From Oceanospirillum linum (GTDB lineage Bacteria > Pseudomonadota > Gammaproteobacteria > Pseudomonadales > Halomonadaceae), in assembly GCF_900182785.1 (NCBI RefSeq), contig NZ_FXTS01000005.1, forward strand, positions 186,001-250,000: a stretch of DNA of 64,000 nucleotides, in the 5' to 3' direction. A program made the position numbers and the translations under genes. Each line of letters starts with the position of its first letter. The first letter of the stretch is position 1. Positions 8,583 through 16,869 of this stretch are shown here, in pieces. A model generated the notes under the pieces. It made no database searches. It was not told the DNA's origin and saw only the letters and a program-made list of their open reading frames with translations.

Positions 8583-10406
8583 CTACTGTTCGGGGTGTAA
8601 GTGAAAATAGATCTGCTCGGCCAACGCTGCGCTAATGCCAGGAACCTTAGCAAGCTCCTGAATACTCGCATCCAGCGCTTCTTTCTGACCGCCAAAATGT
8701 CGTAAAATTGCTTGTCGCCTTTTCGGTCCAATCCCTGGAATCGACTCAAATCGAGACGTTCGCCGGGTATTATCGCGTCTTTGTCGATGACTCACAATGG
8801 CGAACCGGTGCGCCTCATCCCTTACCTGTTCAATCACATGCAGTGCTTTGGAGTCTGAGTCCAGATCGATAATCTGATCATTGGTTTCAAGGTAAAGTGT
8901 CTCAAACCCCTGCTTACGAGTCGTACCCTTTGAGACCGCCAACAAAATAACATCCGTTATGGCGAGTTCGTTAAATACCGCCCGTGCCTGTTTTAACTGG
9001 CCTTTACCACCATCAAGCACCAAAATATCAGGCTTTTTTCCCTCTCCTGATGCCAGACGCTTATAACGTCGAATAAGCGCCTGCCTCATGGCAGCATAAT
9101 CGTCACCTGCTGTAATCCCTTCTATGTTGAATTTTCGATATTCGCTTTTTATGGGGCCATCCGGGCCTAATACAACACAGGAGGCAACCGTTGCCTCTCC
9201 TGAGCTATGGCTAATATCAAAACACTCCAATCGTTCAGGACGCTCTTCCAGTCCCAGGGCTTCCCGAAGCGCCTTAAACCGGCTGTCCATTGTCCCCTTA
9301 CGGGCCAGGTGGCTGATCAGGGACTGCTCAGCATTAGTAACCGCCATCTGCAACCAGCGTGAGCGATGTGACCGAACCTGTGAATTCAACGCTACTTTCT
9401 TGCCATAAAGCTCTTTCAGAGCTTCCGCAAGGGTATCAGGCTCTACTAGTGTCAAATTGGTAATAACTTCGGCAGGAACCTCACGGGTGCCACTTCCCAG
9501 ATAAAATTGATTAATAAAATTCTGAAGTGTATCGGCCTCATTGTCGGATAAAAGATCGGATGGGAAATAATGCCGGGAGCCCAGTACACGCCCGGCACGA
9601 ACAAACAGTACTGAAATGGCAAAGCCCCCGGGGCGGGAAACCAGAGCAAAAAGATCAGCATCGCCCTGTTCACCATAAACATACTGCTGTTCCTGAACCT
9701 TTCTGAGCTGGATAAGCTGATCCCGAAAGCGAGCCGCCAACTCAAAATCAAGTTTCTCCGCCGCCTGATCCATTTTTTCCTGAAGCTCAGCCAAAAGCTC
9801 TACGCTGCGCCCTTTCAGAAATAACACCGCCCGCTCAACATCATCCTGGTAAACCTGCTTGCTAACCAGATCCACGCAGGGCGCACTACAACGTTCAATC
9901 TGATGCTGAAGGCATGGCCGGCTCCGGTGACTAAAAAAATTGTCATCGCACTGGCGCAACCGAAAAACTTTCTGAAGAAGATTCAGGGTTTCTTTAACGG
10001 CATTCGCATTTGGATAGGGTCCGAAGTACTGGCCAGACTTACGTTTTTTGCCACGGCTGTACTCTATTTGAGGATAATCACCGGCACTCAGGAAGATATA
10101 GGGATAGGACTTATCGTCCCGCATAAGGATATTAAATGGCGGCCGGTGACGCTTAATCTGGGTTTGCTCCAGTAGCAGGGCTTCAATCTCGCTACTGGTG
10201 ATGGTGAACTCGATCCGGGCAATCTGTTCAACCAAGGCTTTAGTTTTTAAGCTCAAACCTGTTGAGCGGAAATAGCTGCTGACTCTGTTCTTCAGGTTTT
10301 TAGCTTTACCAACATATAGCAGTGCGTCGGCACTGTCATACATGCGATAAACGCCGGGATGGCTGGACAAAGTTTTAAGAAACGCTTTCGCATCAAACTC
10401 AGGCAT
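8583..10406 (-). CDS. uvrC: Excinuclease ABC subunit C
   Basis: The 607-residue dual incision nuclease of nucleotide excision repair. In order: an N-terminal GIY-YIG nuclease (SHPGVYRMYDSADALLYVGK), a Cys-rich segment (CLQHQIERCSAPC), a UVR motif that binds UvrB (AAEKLDFELAARFRDQL), the RNase H-like 5' nuclease with its ECFDIS Asp and a C-terminal helix-hairpin-helix pair (IPGIGPKRRQAIL). A TTG at 10430 would overlap gacA by 20 bases; ATG 10406, 4 bases after the gacA stop, gives the canonical start and is preferred. It is co-transcribed with gacA as in other gammaproteobacteria. Confidence 0.97.
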   Translation of the reverse strand: MPEFDAKAFLKTLSSHPGVYRMYDSADALLYVGKAKNLKNRVSSYFRSTGLSLKTKALVEQIARIEFTITSSEIEALLLEQTQIKRHRPPFNILMRDDKSYPYIFLSAGDYPQIEYSRGKKRKSGQYFGPYPNANAVKETLNLLQKVFRLRQCDDNFFSHRSRPCLQHQIERCSAPCVDLVSKQVYQDDVERAVLFLKGRSVELLAELQEKMDQAAEKLDFELAARFRDQLIQLRKVQEQQYVYGEQGDADLFALVSRPGGFAISVLFVRAGRVLGSRHYFPSDLLSDNEADTLQNFINQFYLGSGTREVPAEVITNLTLVEPDTLAEALKELYGKKVALNSQVRSHRSRWLQMAVTNAEQSLISHLARKGTMDSRFKALREALGLEERPERLECFDISHSSGEATVASCVVLGPDGPIKSEYRKFNIEGITAGDDYAAMRQALIRRYKRLASGEGKKPDILVLDGGKGQLKQARAVFNELAITDVILLAVSKGTTRKQGFETLYLETNDQIIDLDSDSKALHVIEQVRDEAHRFAIVSHRQRRDNTRRTSRFESIPGIGPKRRQAILRHFGGQKEALDASIQELAKVPGISAALAEQIYFHLHPEQ

Positions 10407-10410
10407 TTTA

Positions 10411-11055
10411 TCAAAGAGATTCCGTATCAATCATCTTATGGCGGATAGCAAGATGCGTCAGCTCTACATCACTGGAGACCTGTAATTTGTCAAAAATACG
10501 ATAACGGTATGTGTTAACTGTTTTAGGACTCAAAAAAAGTTTATCTGAAATGTCACAAACTTTCTGACAGTTAACCACCATTAAGGCGATCTGTAACTCA
10601 CGGTCAGACAAATTATCGAATGGATTCTCATTGCCTGGCGTCATTCTCCCCAAAGCAACCTTCTGAGCAATCTCAGAACTAAGGTATCGCTGACCATGGT
10701 GCACCTGGCGTATCGCATTGACCATTTCAACGGGATCAGCTCCCTTTGAAAGATACCCGGAAGCACCAACCTCCAGTGCACGGGTTGCAAATGTTTCTTC
10801 AACCAGGGCTGACAGAGCAATAACTTTGCAGTCCGGGAGCATTCGTACAATCTTTCGGGTGGCTTCCAGCCCTCCGATACCCTGCATTTTAATGTCCATA
10901 AGAACCACATCCGGCAGTAAGTCCCGGGCCATTGTCACGGCATCTTCGCCGCTACCCGCCTCTCCGGCTATTTCAATCCACTCTTCATCAGCCAGCATTT
11001 TGGAAACCGCCGCACGAACAAGATGGTGATCATCAACAATCAGCAGTTTAACCAT
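10411..11055 (-). CDS. gacA: Response regulator GacA/UvrY, LuxR type
   Basis: A 214-residue NarL/FixJ-type regulator. The receiver domain has the acidic pair in IVDDHH, the phosphorylated Asp in DVVLMDIKM and a Lys in YLSKGAD. The C-terminal LuxR helix-turn-helix reads CDISDKLFLSPKTVNTYRYRI. Partner of the GacS/BarA hybrid kinase, it activates small RNAs that titrate RsmA/CsrA. The family name is supported by its position just upstream of uvrC. A GAGG site 5 bases upstream favours ATG 11055 over GTG 11061. Confidence 0.95.
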   Translation of the reverse strand: MVKLLIVDDHHLVRAAVSKMLADEEWIEIAGEAGSGEDAVTMARDLLPDVVLMDIKMQGIGGLEATRKIVRMLPDCKVIALSALVEETFATRALEVGASGYLSKGADPVEMVNAIRQVHHGQRYLSSEIAQKVALGRMTPGNENPFDNLSDRELQIALMVVNCQKVCDISDKLFLSPKTVNTYRYRIFDKLQVSSDVELTHLAIRHKMIDTESL

Positions 11056-11216
11056 GCCCACCTCAGCAACAACAATAAAAAAATCAGTACGTTAAGATAA
11101 TTAACATAATAACGGCAAACATTGGCCGAACAATATTTTCATCGGGTATACGTTGAAAATAATTAATTAAATTTCAGAAGATCCCTGGAGTTTTAGAGCA
11201 TTCAGCATAAAGACCA

Positions 11217-12770
11217 TCATGACAGACCAATTCTGTAGTGCCTCAGTTTATTGGCTATTGTGGTATGCGAAACACCCAGTCGTTTTGCTAACAAACGACT
11301 ACTGGGGTAGTCAGGATAAAGGCTGGCCAAAATTTGCTGCTCGACACGGGCTGTTATATCGCCCCAGTGGCCACTAAGGTCCAAAGGCTGGGCATCAGAG
11401 CTATGCAGGCTTGGAAGTTTGATATGGTCAATCTGAATAATCGTGTCTTCACAGATTGAAACAGCCTGATAAAGAACATTCTCCAACTGACGCACATTAC
11501 CCGGCCAATGATACTGGCTGAGTACAGTTTCCGCATCAGGACTAAGCTCACGTAAAGCGGTACCAATCTGAGTACAGGCACGGTCAATAAAGTGCCTGGC
11601 CAATGTAACAATTCCTTCTTTACAGCTTCGTAACGGTGGAATAAGCAGTGTCAGGACATTCAGTCGATGAAACAGATCTTCCCGGAACAGGTTCTGATCA
11701 CAAAGCTCAGCCAGATCTTTCTGGGAAGAACAGATCACGCGTACATCAACCTGAATCTCATCCTCACTACCGATGCGTCTGAAACTGCCATCCTGAAGGA
11801 AGCGCAGCAGTTTAACCTGAAGATGCGGGCTCATTTCACCGACTTCATCAAGAAAAATACTGCCACCGGAAGCCAAGTCCAACAAACCAAGCTTCCCCTC
11901 TTTACGGGCACCCTCAAAAGCATTAGGGCCGTAGCCAAACAGCTCTGTTTCTGCCAGGTTATCCGGCAAACTTGCACAGTTCAGCACCATAAAAGGCGAG
12001 CGACCACGGGGGCTGCTCATATGACACGCTCGGGCCAACATCTCCTTTCCGGTACCCGTTTCACCCTGAATCAATAAAGGTGCGTCCAAGGGTGCCATAC
12101 GCTTAGCTTCACGAATCATCGCCTGCATCTTAGGGGCTTCAATTTGCAATGCCTCAAAACCGAACTCTTCATGCTTCTGCAACGAGTAAATCTGAGCCCC
12201 TAAAGACTCAACTGGATGAAGGGTTATAACGGCACCTGCAGGCTCCCGACCAGATAGCTGCTCTTCCATATAAATAGGGTTGATATCCGCCAGATAAGCA
12301 TGCCCTTTTATCTCAACCCGGACACCGTTAAGGCGCGACTCCAGCTTCGGTAATAAGGTATCAAGATCCAGATTCTTGACACGCTTACTCAGTGAAATAC
12401 CGGAAACCTCATCCACTCTCAGGCTCAGAATACGCCCCGAGGCAGCATTTGCAGCCACAACACGGCCATCGATATCAACAGACAAAACCGGTAAATCCAG
12501 AGACTGCAGTAATATATCCAGTTCGTAATGTCGTCGCTCACTCGGTATCAGACTGATGCGACGAATTTTCTGCACTCCAGCGATTTTTTCCAGACGTGTC
12601 CGAACACTTTGCAGCTGCATATTGAGCATGCTGGGCATATAAAGATAGATCGCACTGCCTTTATCATCCCCAGCCTCTGCACGAACAACGTTGATGCGAA
12701 ATTCGACAAACACCTCGAGGATATCCCGCATAATGCCAACACGGTTCTGACAGACGATCTCTAAGCGCAT
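11217..12770 (-). CDS. tyrR: TyrR/PhhR family transcriptional regulator
   Basis: A 517-residue aromatic amino acid regulator: N-terminal ACT domain (1-75, MRLEIVCQNRVGIMRDIL), PAS domain (~80-190), sigma54-type AAA+ domain with Walker A GETGTGKE, Walker B GGSIFLDEVGE and an Arg-finger region, and a C-terminal Fis-like helix-turn-helix (LLAKRLGVSHTTIANKLR). The loop that contacts sigma54, normally GAFTGA, is NAFEGA here, in line with TyrR proteins that act on sigma70 promoters. It controls phenylalanine/tyrosine uptake and breakdown in relatives; no such genes are adjacent. Confidence 0.93.
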   Translation of the reverse strand: MRLEIVCQNRVGIMRDILEVFVEFRINVVRAEAGDDKGSAIYLYMPSMLNMQLQSVRTRLEKIAGVQKIRRISLIPSERRHYELDILLQSLDLPVLSVDIDGRVVAANAASGRILSLRVDEVSGISLSKRVKNLDLDTLLPKLESRLNGVRVEIKGHAYLADINPIYMEEQLSGREPAGAVITLHPVESLGAQIYSLQKHEEFGFEALQIEAPKMQAMIREAKRMAPLDAPLLIQGETGTGKEMLARACHMSSPRGRSPFMVLNCASLPDNLAETELFGYGPNAFEGARKEGKLGLLDLASGGSIFLDEVGEMSPHLQVKLLRFLQDGSFRRIGSEDEIQVDVRVICSSQKDLAELCDQNLFREDLFHRLNVLTLLIPPLRSCKEGIVTLARHFIDRACTQIGTALRELSPDAETVLSQYHWPGNVRQLENVLYQAVSICEDTIIQIDHIKLPSLHSSDAQPLDLSGHWGDITARVEQQILASLYPDYPSSRLLAKRLGVSHTTIANKLRHYRIGLS

Positions 12771-12860
12771 ACTTCATACCCTTATACTGGCAACAATTGT
12801 GTAAATCATTCTATACAGTCTCACGCCGGAAAACACGCTGAATCAGTATTTTACTTAATT

Positions 12861-13517
12861 TCAGATACAGGTAACCCCTGTACCTTTCAATCCGCAATAG
12901 CCGCCAGGGTTCTTATCCAGATACTGCTGGTGATAGGGCTCTGCAAAATAGAACACGGTTTCCAGGCGCAGATCTGTCGTAATATCACCATGGCCTGCCT
13001 GAGTCAGCTGACTCTGAAATTGCTGCATACTCTGAAAAGCCTGATGGTAATCCTGTTCATTCTGACAGTAGATAGCAGACCTGTATTGAGTCCCCTGATC
13101 ATTTCCCTGACGCATCCCTTGGGTCGGGTCATGATTTTCCCAAAAGAGTTGCAACAGTTGCTCAAGACTCAGTTGCTCAGGATCGTACGCAATAGCAACA
13201 ACTTCTGAGTGGCCGGTCAAACCACTGCATACCTCTTCATAACGTGGAAAAGGGGTATAGCCACCAGCATAACCTGCTGCCGTCAGCAGTACCCCCGGCT
13301 GCTGCCAAAAAAGCCGTTCAGCGCCCCAAAAACAACCCAAACCGAGGGTAATCTTATGGGGATAGTGCTCAAGTTCAGCCAGGGAGCCAGCCAGTACCTC
13401 ATGGGGCAGATCAATGTCAAAAGGGTAACCATCCCGGCCGGGTATGGCTTGCGAGGCATCAATCAACTGCTCTTTAAGACTATTCAAACGAATCTGGTAT
13501 TTTTCACTACTCAACAT
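12861..13517 (-). CDS. msrA: Peptide-methionine (S)-S-oxide reductase MsrA
   Basis: A 218-residue repair enzyme that reduces methionine-S-sulfoxide in proteins. The catalytic Cys lies in LGLGCFWGAERLF, followed by the Glu/Tyr pair in TAAGYAGG. The C-terminal GGYCGLKGTGVTC supplies the resolving Cys residues regenerated by thioredoxin. There is an extra ~40-residue N-terminal extension, as in E. coli MsrA. No signal peptide, so cytoplasmic. No msrB is adjacent. Confidence 0.95.
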   Translation of the reverse strand: MLSSEKYQIRLNSLKEQLIDASQAIPGRDGYPFDIDLPHEVLAGSLAELEHYPHKITLGLGCFWGAERLFWQQPGVLLTAAGYAGGYTPFPRYEEVCSGLTGHSEVVAIAYDPEQLSLEQLLQLFWENHDPTQGMRQGNDQGTQYRSAIYCQNEQDYHQAFQSMQQFQSQLTQAGHGDITTDLRLETVFYFAEPYHQQYLDKNPGGYCGLKGTGVTCI

Positions 13518-13591
13518 AAAATCGACTCCGGTATTATAGGGCAGAAATCTATAACGTATTGATTAATATAATCCCCAATAAGGCAAATGCT

Positions 13592-14088
13592 ATGAACATG
13601 ACGAAAAACGGTACCACATCCGATCAGCCTTGCTATTGCCAGTCCGGGCAGGATTTTGGAAACTGTTGCGAAAAGTTTATCACCGGAAAGGAACTGCCGG
13701 ATACACCTGAGCAGTTAATGCGCTCTCGTTATTCTGCTTATGTACAGGCTGACCTAGCTTACATTAAGCAGACAACCCAGAAAGATATTCGCCCTCAGTA
13801 TGATTTTGAAGGCCTGAAGGCCTGGGCAGAGAACTCAGAATGGCTGGGCCTGAAGGTTCATGGGACGGAAACATCAGGAGATGAAGGCAGGGTACGCTTC
13901 ACTGCCCGGTACCGTGAAAAAGAGGGTATTATCAACCACTCCGAAGACTCGAAGTTTATTCGTGAAGAGGGACAATGGTTTTTGTCCATGGTAAAGACTT
14001 TACACCCGTGACAGAAAAAAATACCGGCCGTAACGATCCGTGCCCATGCGGCAGCGGTAAAAAATATAAGAAGTGCTGCCTGAGTTAA
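13592..14088 (+). pseudogene. ychJ: YchJ family SEC-C protein, split by a one-base deletion in a T run
   Basis: YchJ (UPF0225) proteins carry a zinc-binding SEC-C motif at each end. Here the N-terminal motif (CYCQSGQDFGNCC) and the NTF2-like body run to a stop at 14011. The C-terminal SEC-C motif (GRNDPCPCGSGKKYKKCC) is intact but lies in the -1 frame, ending at 14088. Adding one T to the five-T run at 13979-13983 gives W-F-F-V-H-G-K-D and a continuous 165-residue protein colinear with E. coli YchJ. The start ATG 13592 follows an AAGG site. So the gene is either freshly frameshifted or there is a homopolymer sequencing error. Function unknown; secretion-related zinc binding is only suggested by the motif. 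Confidence 0.85.
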
Positions 14089-14229
14089 AAGCAGAAGCCC
14101 CAAAGCTTCTTACTAACTCTTTGCTCCCGCATTAACTCCATGCTCCCACAAGAGAATCAAGCGTTGTAGTCTGGCAGGGAGAGGCTGCGTCAGGGCAGCC
14201 TCAACTAAACGATCCTATCTGCGCCAGCG

Positions 14230-14583
14230 TTACTGATACACGTCGATCACCAGCATCAGTAACGTCAGACATACAGGGCCTGCAATCAGAGCAAGGTTCA
14301 ACCGTAAGCCAACACTTATTGCGGTCCTTGCCAGTGCCTTCTGCATCAAAAAAGCCCCGGCAACCAGCTGAAGAAAGCTACTCAAACCCAGCAGAATTCC
14401 CTGATAATAAAACTGCACAACAATTAACCCGATAATGCTAACCATGGTAAGCCAGGTTGAAGCCTTCAGAAAAACTTTACTCTGATCCCTCAGGTGCTCT
14501 TTCCAATGCTGTCTTGAAGACCGGCCTAAACAAGCCTCTCCCAATGCCCCGATCAGCACAGTGACCAGAATCACTATCCACAT
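14230..14583 (-). CDS. Small integral membrane protein of unknown function
   Basis: A 117-residue protein that I cannot assign. It has about four hydrophobic segments: residues 1-17, 44-62, 64-82 and 93-113, with a basic, polar stretch (RSSRQHWKEHLRDQ) between the first two. An AGGAGA ribosome site precedes the ATG. It stands alone, convergent with ychJ and downstream of the Aer-like receptor gene. Confidence 0.7.
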   Translation of the reverse strand: MWIVILVTVLIGALGEACLGRSSRQHWKEHLRDQSKVFLKASTWLTMVSIIGLIVVQFYYQGILLGLSSFLQLVAGAFLMQKALARTAISVGLRLNLALIAGPVCLTLLMLVIDVYQ

Positions 14584-14761
14584 ATCTCCTGCTCCTTAAA
14601 ACGTTTTTATTATTGTCGCTGCCATCTCAGGCAGTATCAGCATATAAAGCTACACGGGCAGATAAAGTAGCACGCAATAAAATAGTAACAGACCCGCTAA
14701 GAGTTACCGCTATCCTATTGGGTAACAACGCAAACAAACAAAGGAATAGCAGCAGCTAAAA

Positions 14762-16328
14762 TCAGGATGATCCACTCGCAATGCTTTCCATAATCGTAGC
14801 AACATGCTGACTCAGCTTACCTGAAGCTTCACGTGTTTTCTCCGCGGCAACCTGAGTTTCTTCAGCACTGGCTGCCACTTCCTGCAGGCTCTTATTGATC
14901 TCTCCTGCAGCAACACTTTGCTGACGTGCGGCACTGGCGATACTCTGCCCCTTCTGACTGATCCGCTGCATCGTATCTGTAATGTTCAATAGAGTGCCAC
15001 TGGCTGCTTCAGCCTGATCAACACTCTGACGAGCCTGCTGGCAGCTTTCATGCATAACCAGGTGAACCTGACGAGTGTCATCCATCAGCCGGGTCAGCAT
15101 CCCCTGTATTTCGGATGTAGAATGCTGAGTACGGGAGGCCAAAGAGCGGACCTCATCAGCAACAACGGCAAAACCCCGACCATACTCATCCGCCCGGGCA
15201 GCTTCAATGGCAGCATTCAGAGCCAAAAGACTTGTCTGAGCTGCAATATCATTGATCAGAGAAACAGCGCGGGAGATCTCTTCACTGGCGCTGTAAAGAT
15301 GACCAACCTGGGAAGCCGCCAGCTGAACCTGATCTGCCAAGCGGTGAATAGAGGTCAGGGTTTTCTGAACAACTTCCTGCCCCTCTTCTGCCTGCCCCAG
15401 AGCACGATCGGTTGCATCAGAAGTATCTGCAGAGCGGGTCGCTACCGTTGTAATAGCTTCAGACAACTCAGCAACAACGCTGGAAATATGACGTACCTCA
15501 TCGTTTTGCTGCTGCACAGCGTAAGCCGCCATATCTGAAATCTCCTGTGTCCCTTGCCCCAGTGTATCCAATGTTGCGGCCGAATAGAGAATCCTGGTAC
15601 GAATGGCGGATTCATTGGCAATACGTAATTTAGCCATCAAACGCAAAAAACCAGCCTCAGAGGAACTATCTGAATACATCTGTGCCAGAAGCGGGCTGTA
15701 ATCATTACCAGCCAGGCGCTGACGAGCGAACCTGAGTGGTGCAAGAATCCTCCAACTGAGAAAAGCAAGACAACTTCCGCCCAATGTAGCGAATGCCATC
15801 AGAGAAAAGCCTGTTAAGTCAAAAGTCAGCTGTAGGATAAAAGGGAGTAAACAGGTTAAAACCAGGAGTACCGGCAATGAGGCCAGTAGGGGAATATCAA
15901 TAAATCTGACTCGGGATTTACCGGCATTGAGGCGTGTATAAATACGCTCCGCTCTATCGATCTGAGTTTGTTTGGGTTTAAGACGGACAGACTGAAAACC
16001 GACAATATCTCCATCCCGGATAATAGCCGATACAAACGCATTGACATAATAATGATCACCATTCTTGCAGCGATTCTTTACAACCCCCCATCCAGGGTTT
16101 TGCCTGGCGAATGGTTTGCCACATTTGCTCAAAAACTGCAGGAGGCATATCCGGGTGACGAACGATATTATGAGGCTGCCCTAACAGTTCATCCTCACTG
16201 AAGCCGGATACCTCAATAAATGCATCATTGACATATGTAATCTGACCTTTAATATTTGTCGTTGAGACCAAGGGCACGCCATCGACGAGCTTGGTTTCCT
16301 GTCCTGTAACCGGCAGATTCTGCTTCAA
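14762..16328 (-). pseudogene. Aer-like PAS methyl-accepting chemotaxis protein, frameshifted
   Basis: An energy or aerotaxis receptor. The 5' part (from TTG 16328, with a GGAGG site) encodes a PAS domain ending RHPDMPP...AKPWMG; the 3' part (14762-16132 in another frame) resumes GVVKNRCKNGDHYYV, two membrane helices, a HAMP-like region and the signalling hairpin (ALNAAIEAARADEYGRGFAV). The break is at a run of six G (plus-strand C at 16084-16089). With five G the frame is continuous (PWMGVVKNRCKNG) and yields 521 residues, normal for Aer-type receptors. Without correction the receptor is lost. PAS domains of this class usually bind FAD. No che genes are nearby. Confidence 0.88.
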
Positions 16329-16596
16329 GTATCACCTCCATGTGTTTTTATTATGTTTTTAAGGGCTGGATCTAACCTACTTGTGGAGGCGGCGTATTCT
16401 ACGCGCTACCTAGCCCATAACACTGACTCCGGTCAAAAATGGCCGTCAGAAGCAACATCCTGTTGCATTGGTCAATAAAAACCTGCCAGCCTATAAATGT
16501 CAATTCCACAAAGCAGGCAAGTATAGAGCCCGTTAGCGAGCCCCCTGAATAAAGGTTATGCTTGTCTTTTACATCGAAAACCGAATCAGGACGCAT

Positions 16597-16842
16597 ATGA
16601 GTCGCTACCAATCGAAGACATCGCCAGAGCTGAGAGCAACCCTTGAGCGCTGGCAGCAAGACCGAAACCCCGAAGATGCGGAATGGCTTTCAGATCAGAT
16701 GCCTTATCTGCTTGAAGATGTTGCACGGGTTCAGGCCGGCTTTCTGGCATTACAGGATAAGGTCAGAAAGCTTGAGTCAGAGATGCAAACATACCGCCAG
16801 ACACGTATTCTGGCTGAATTTGACGATATGAATAAACACTAG
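16597..16842 (+). CDS. Small hypothetical protein, coiled-coil
   Basis: An 81-residue charged protein of unknown function. Its C-terminal half (QDKVRKLESEMQTYRQTR) has heptad character and is probably helical; there is no signal peptide or membrane segment. An AGGA site 6 bases upstream favours ATG 16597 over ATG 16558. It is convergent with the hybrid kinase gene, 27 bases between the stops. Confidence 0.65.
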   Translation: MSRYQSKTSPELRATLERWQQDRNPEDAEWLSDQMPYLLEDVARVQAGFLALQDKVRKLESEMQTYRQTRILAEFDDMNKH

Positions 16843-16869
16843 CAACGGTGAAACATTTAAAGGCGATTA

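Noticed and set aside
14008..14088. A stand-alone 26-residue SEC-C micropeptide starting at GTG 14008
   Set aside because: It aligns with the C-terminus of YchJ, and the same frame reads conserved YchJ sequence upstream of the GTG. A frameshifted ychJ is the simpler account.
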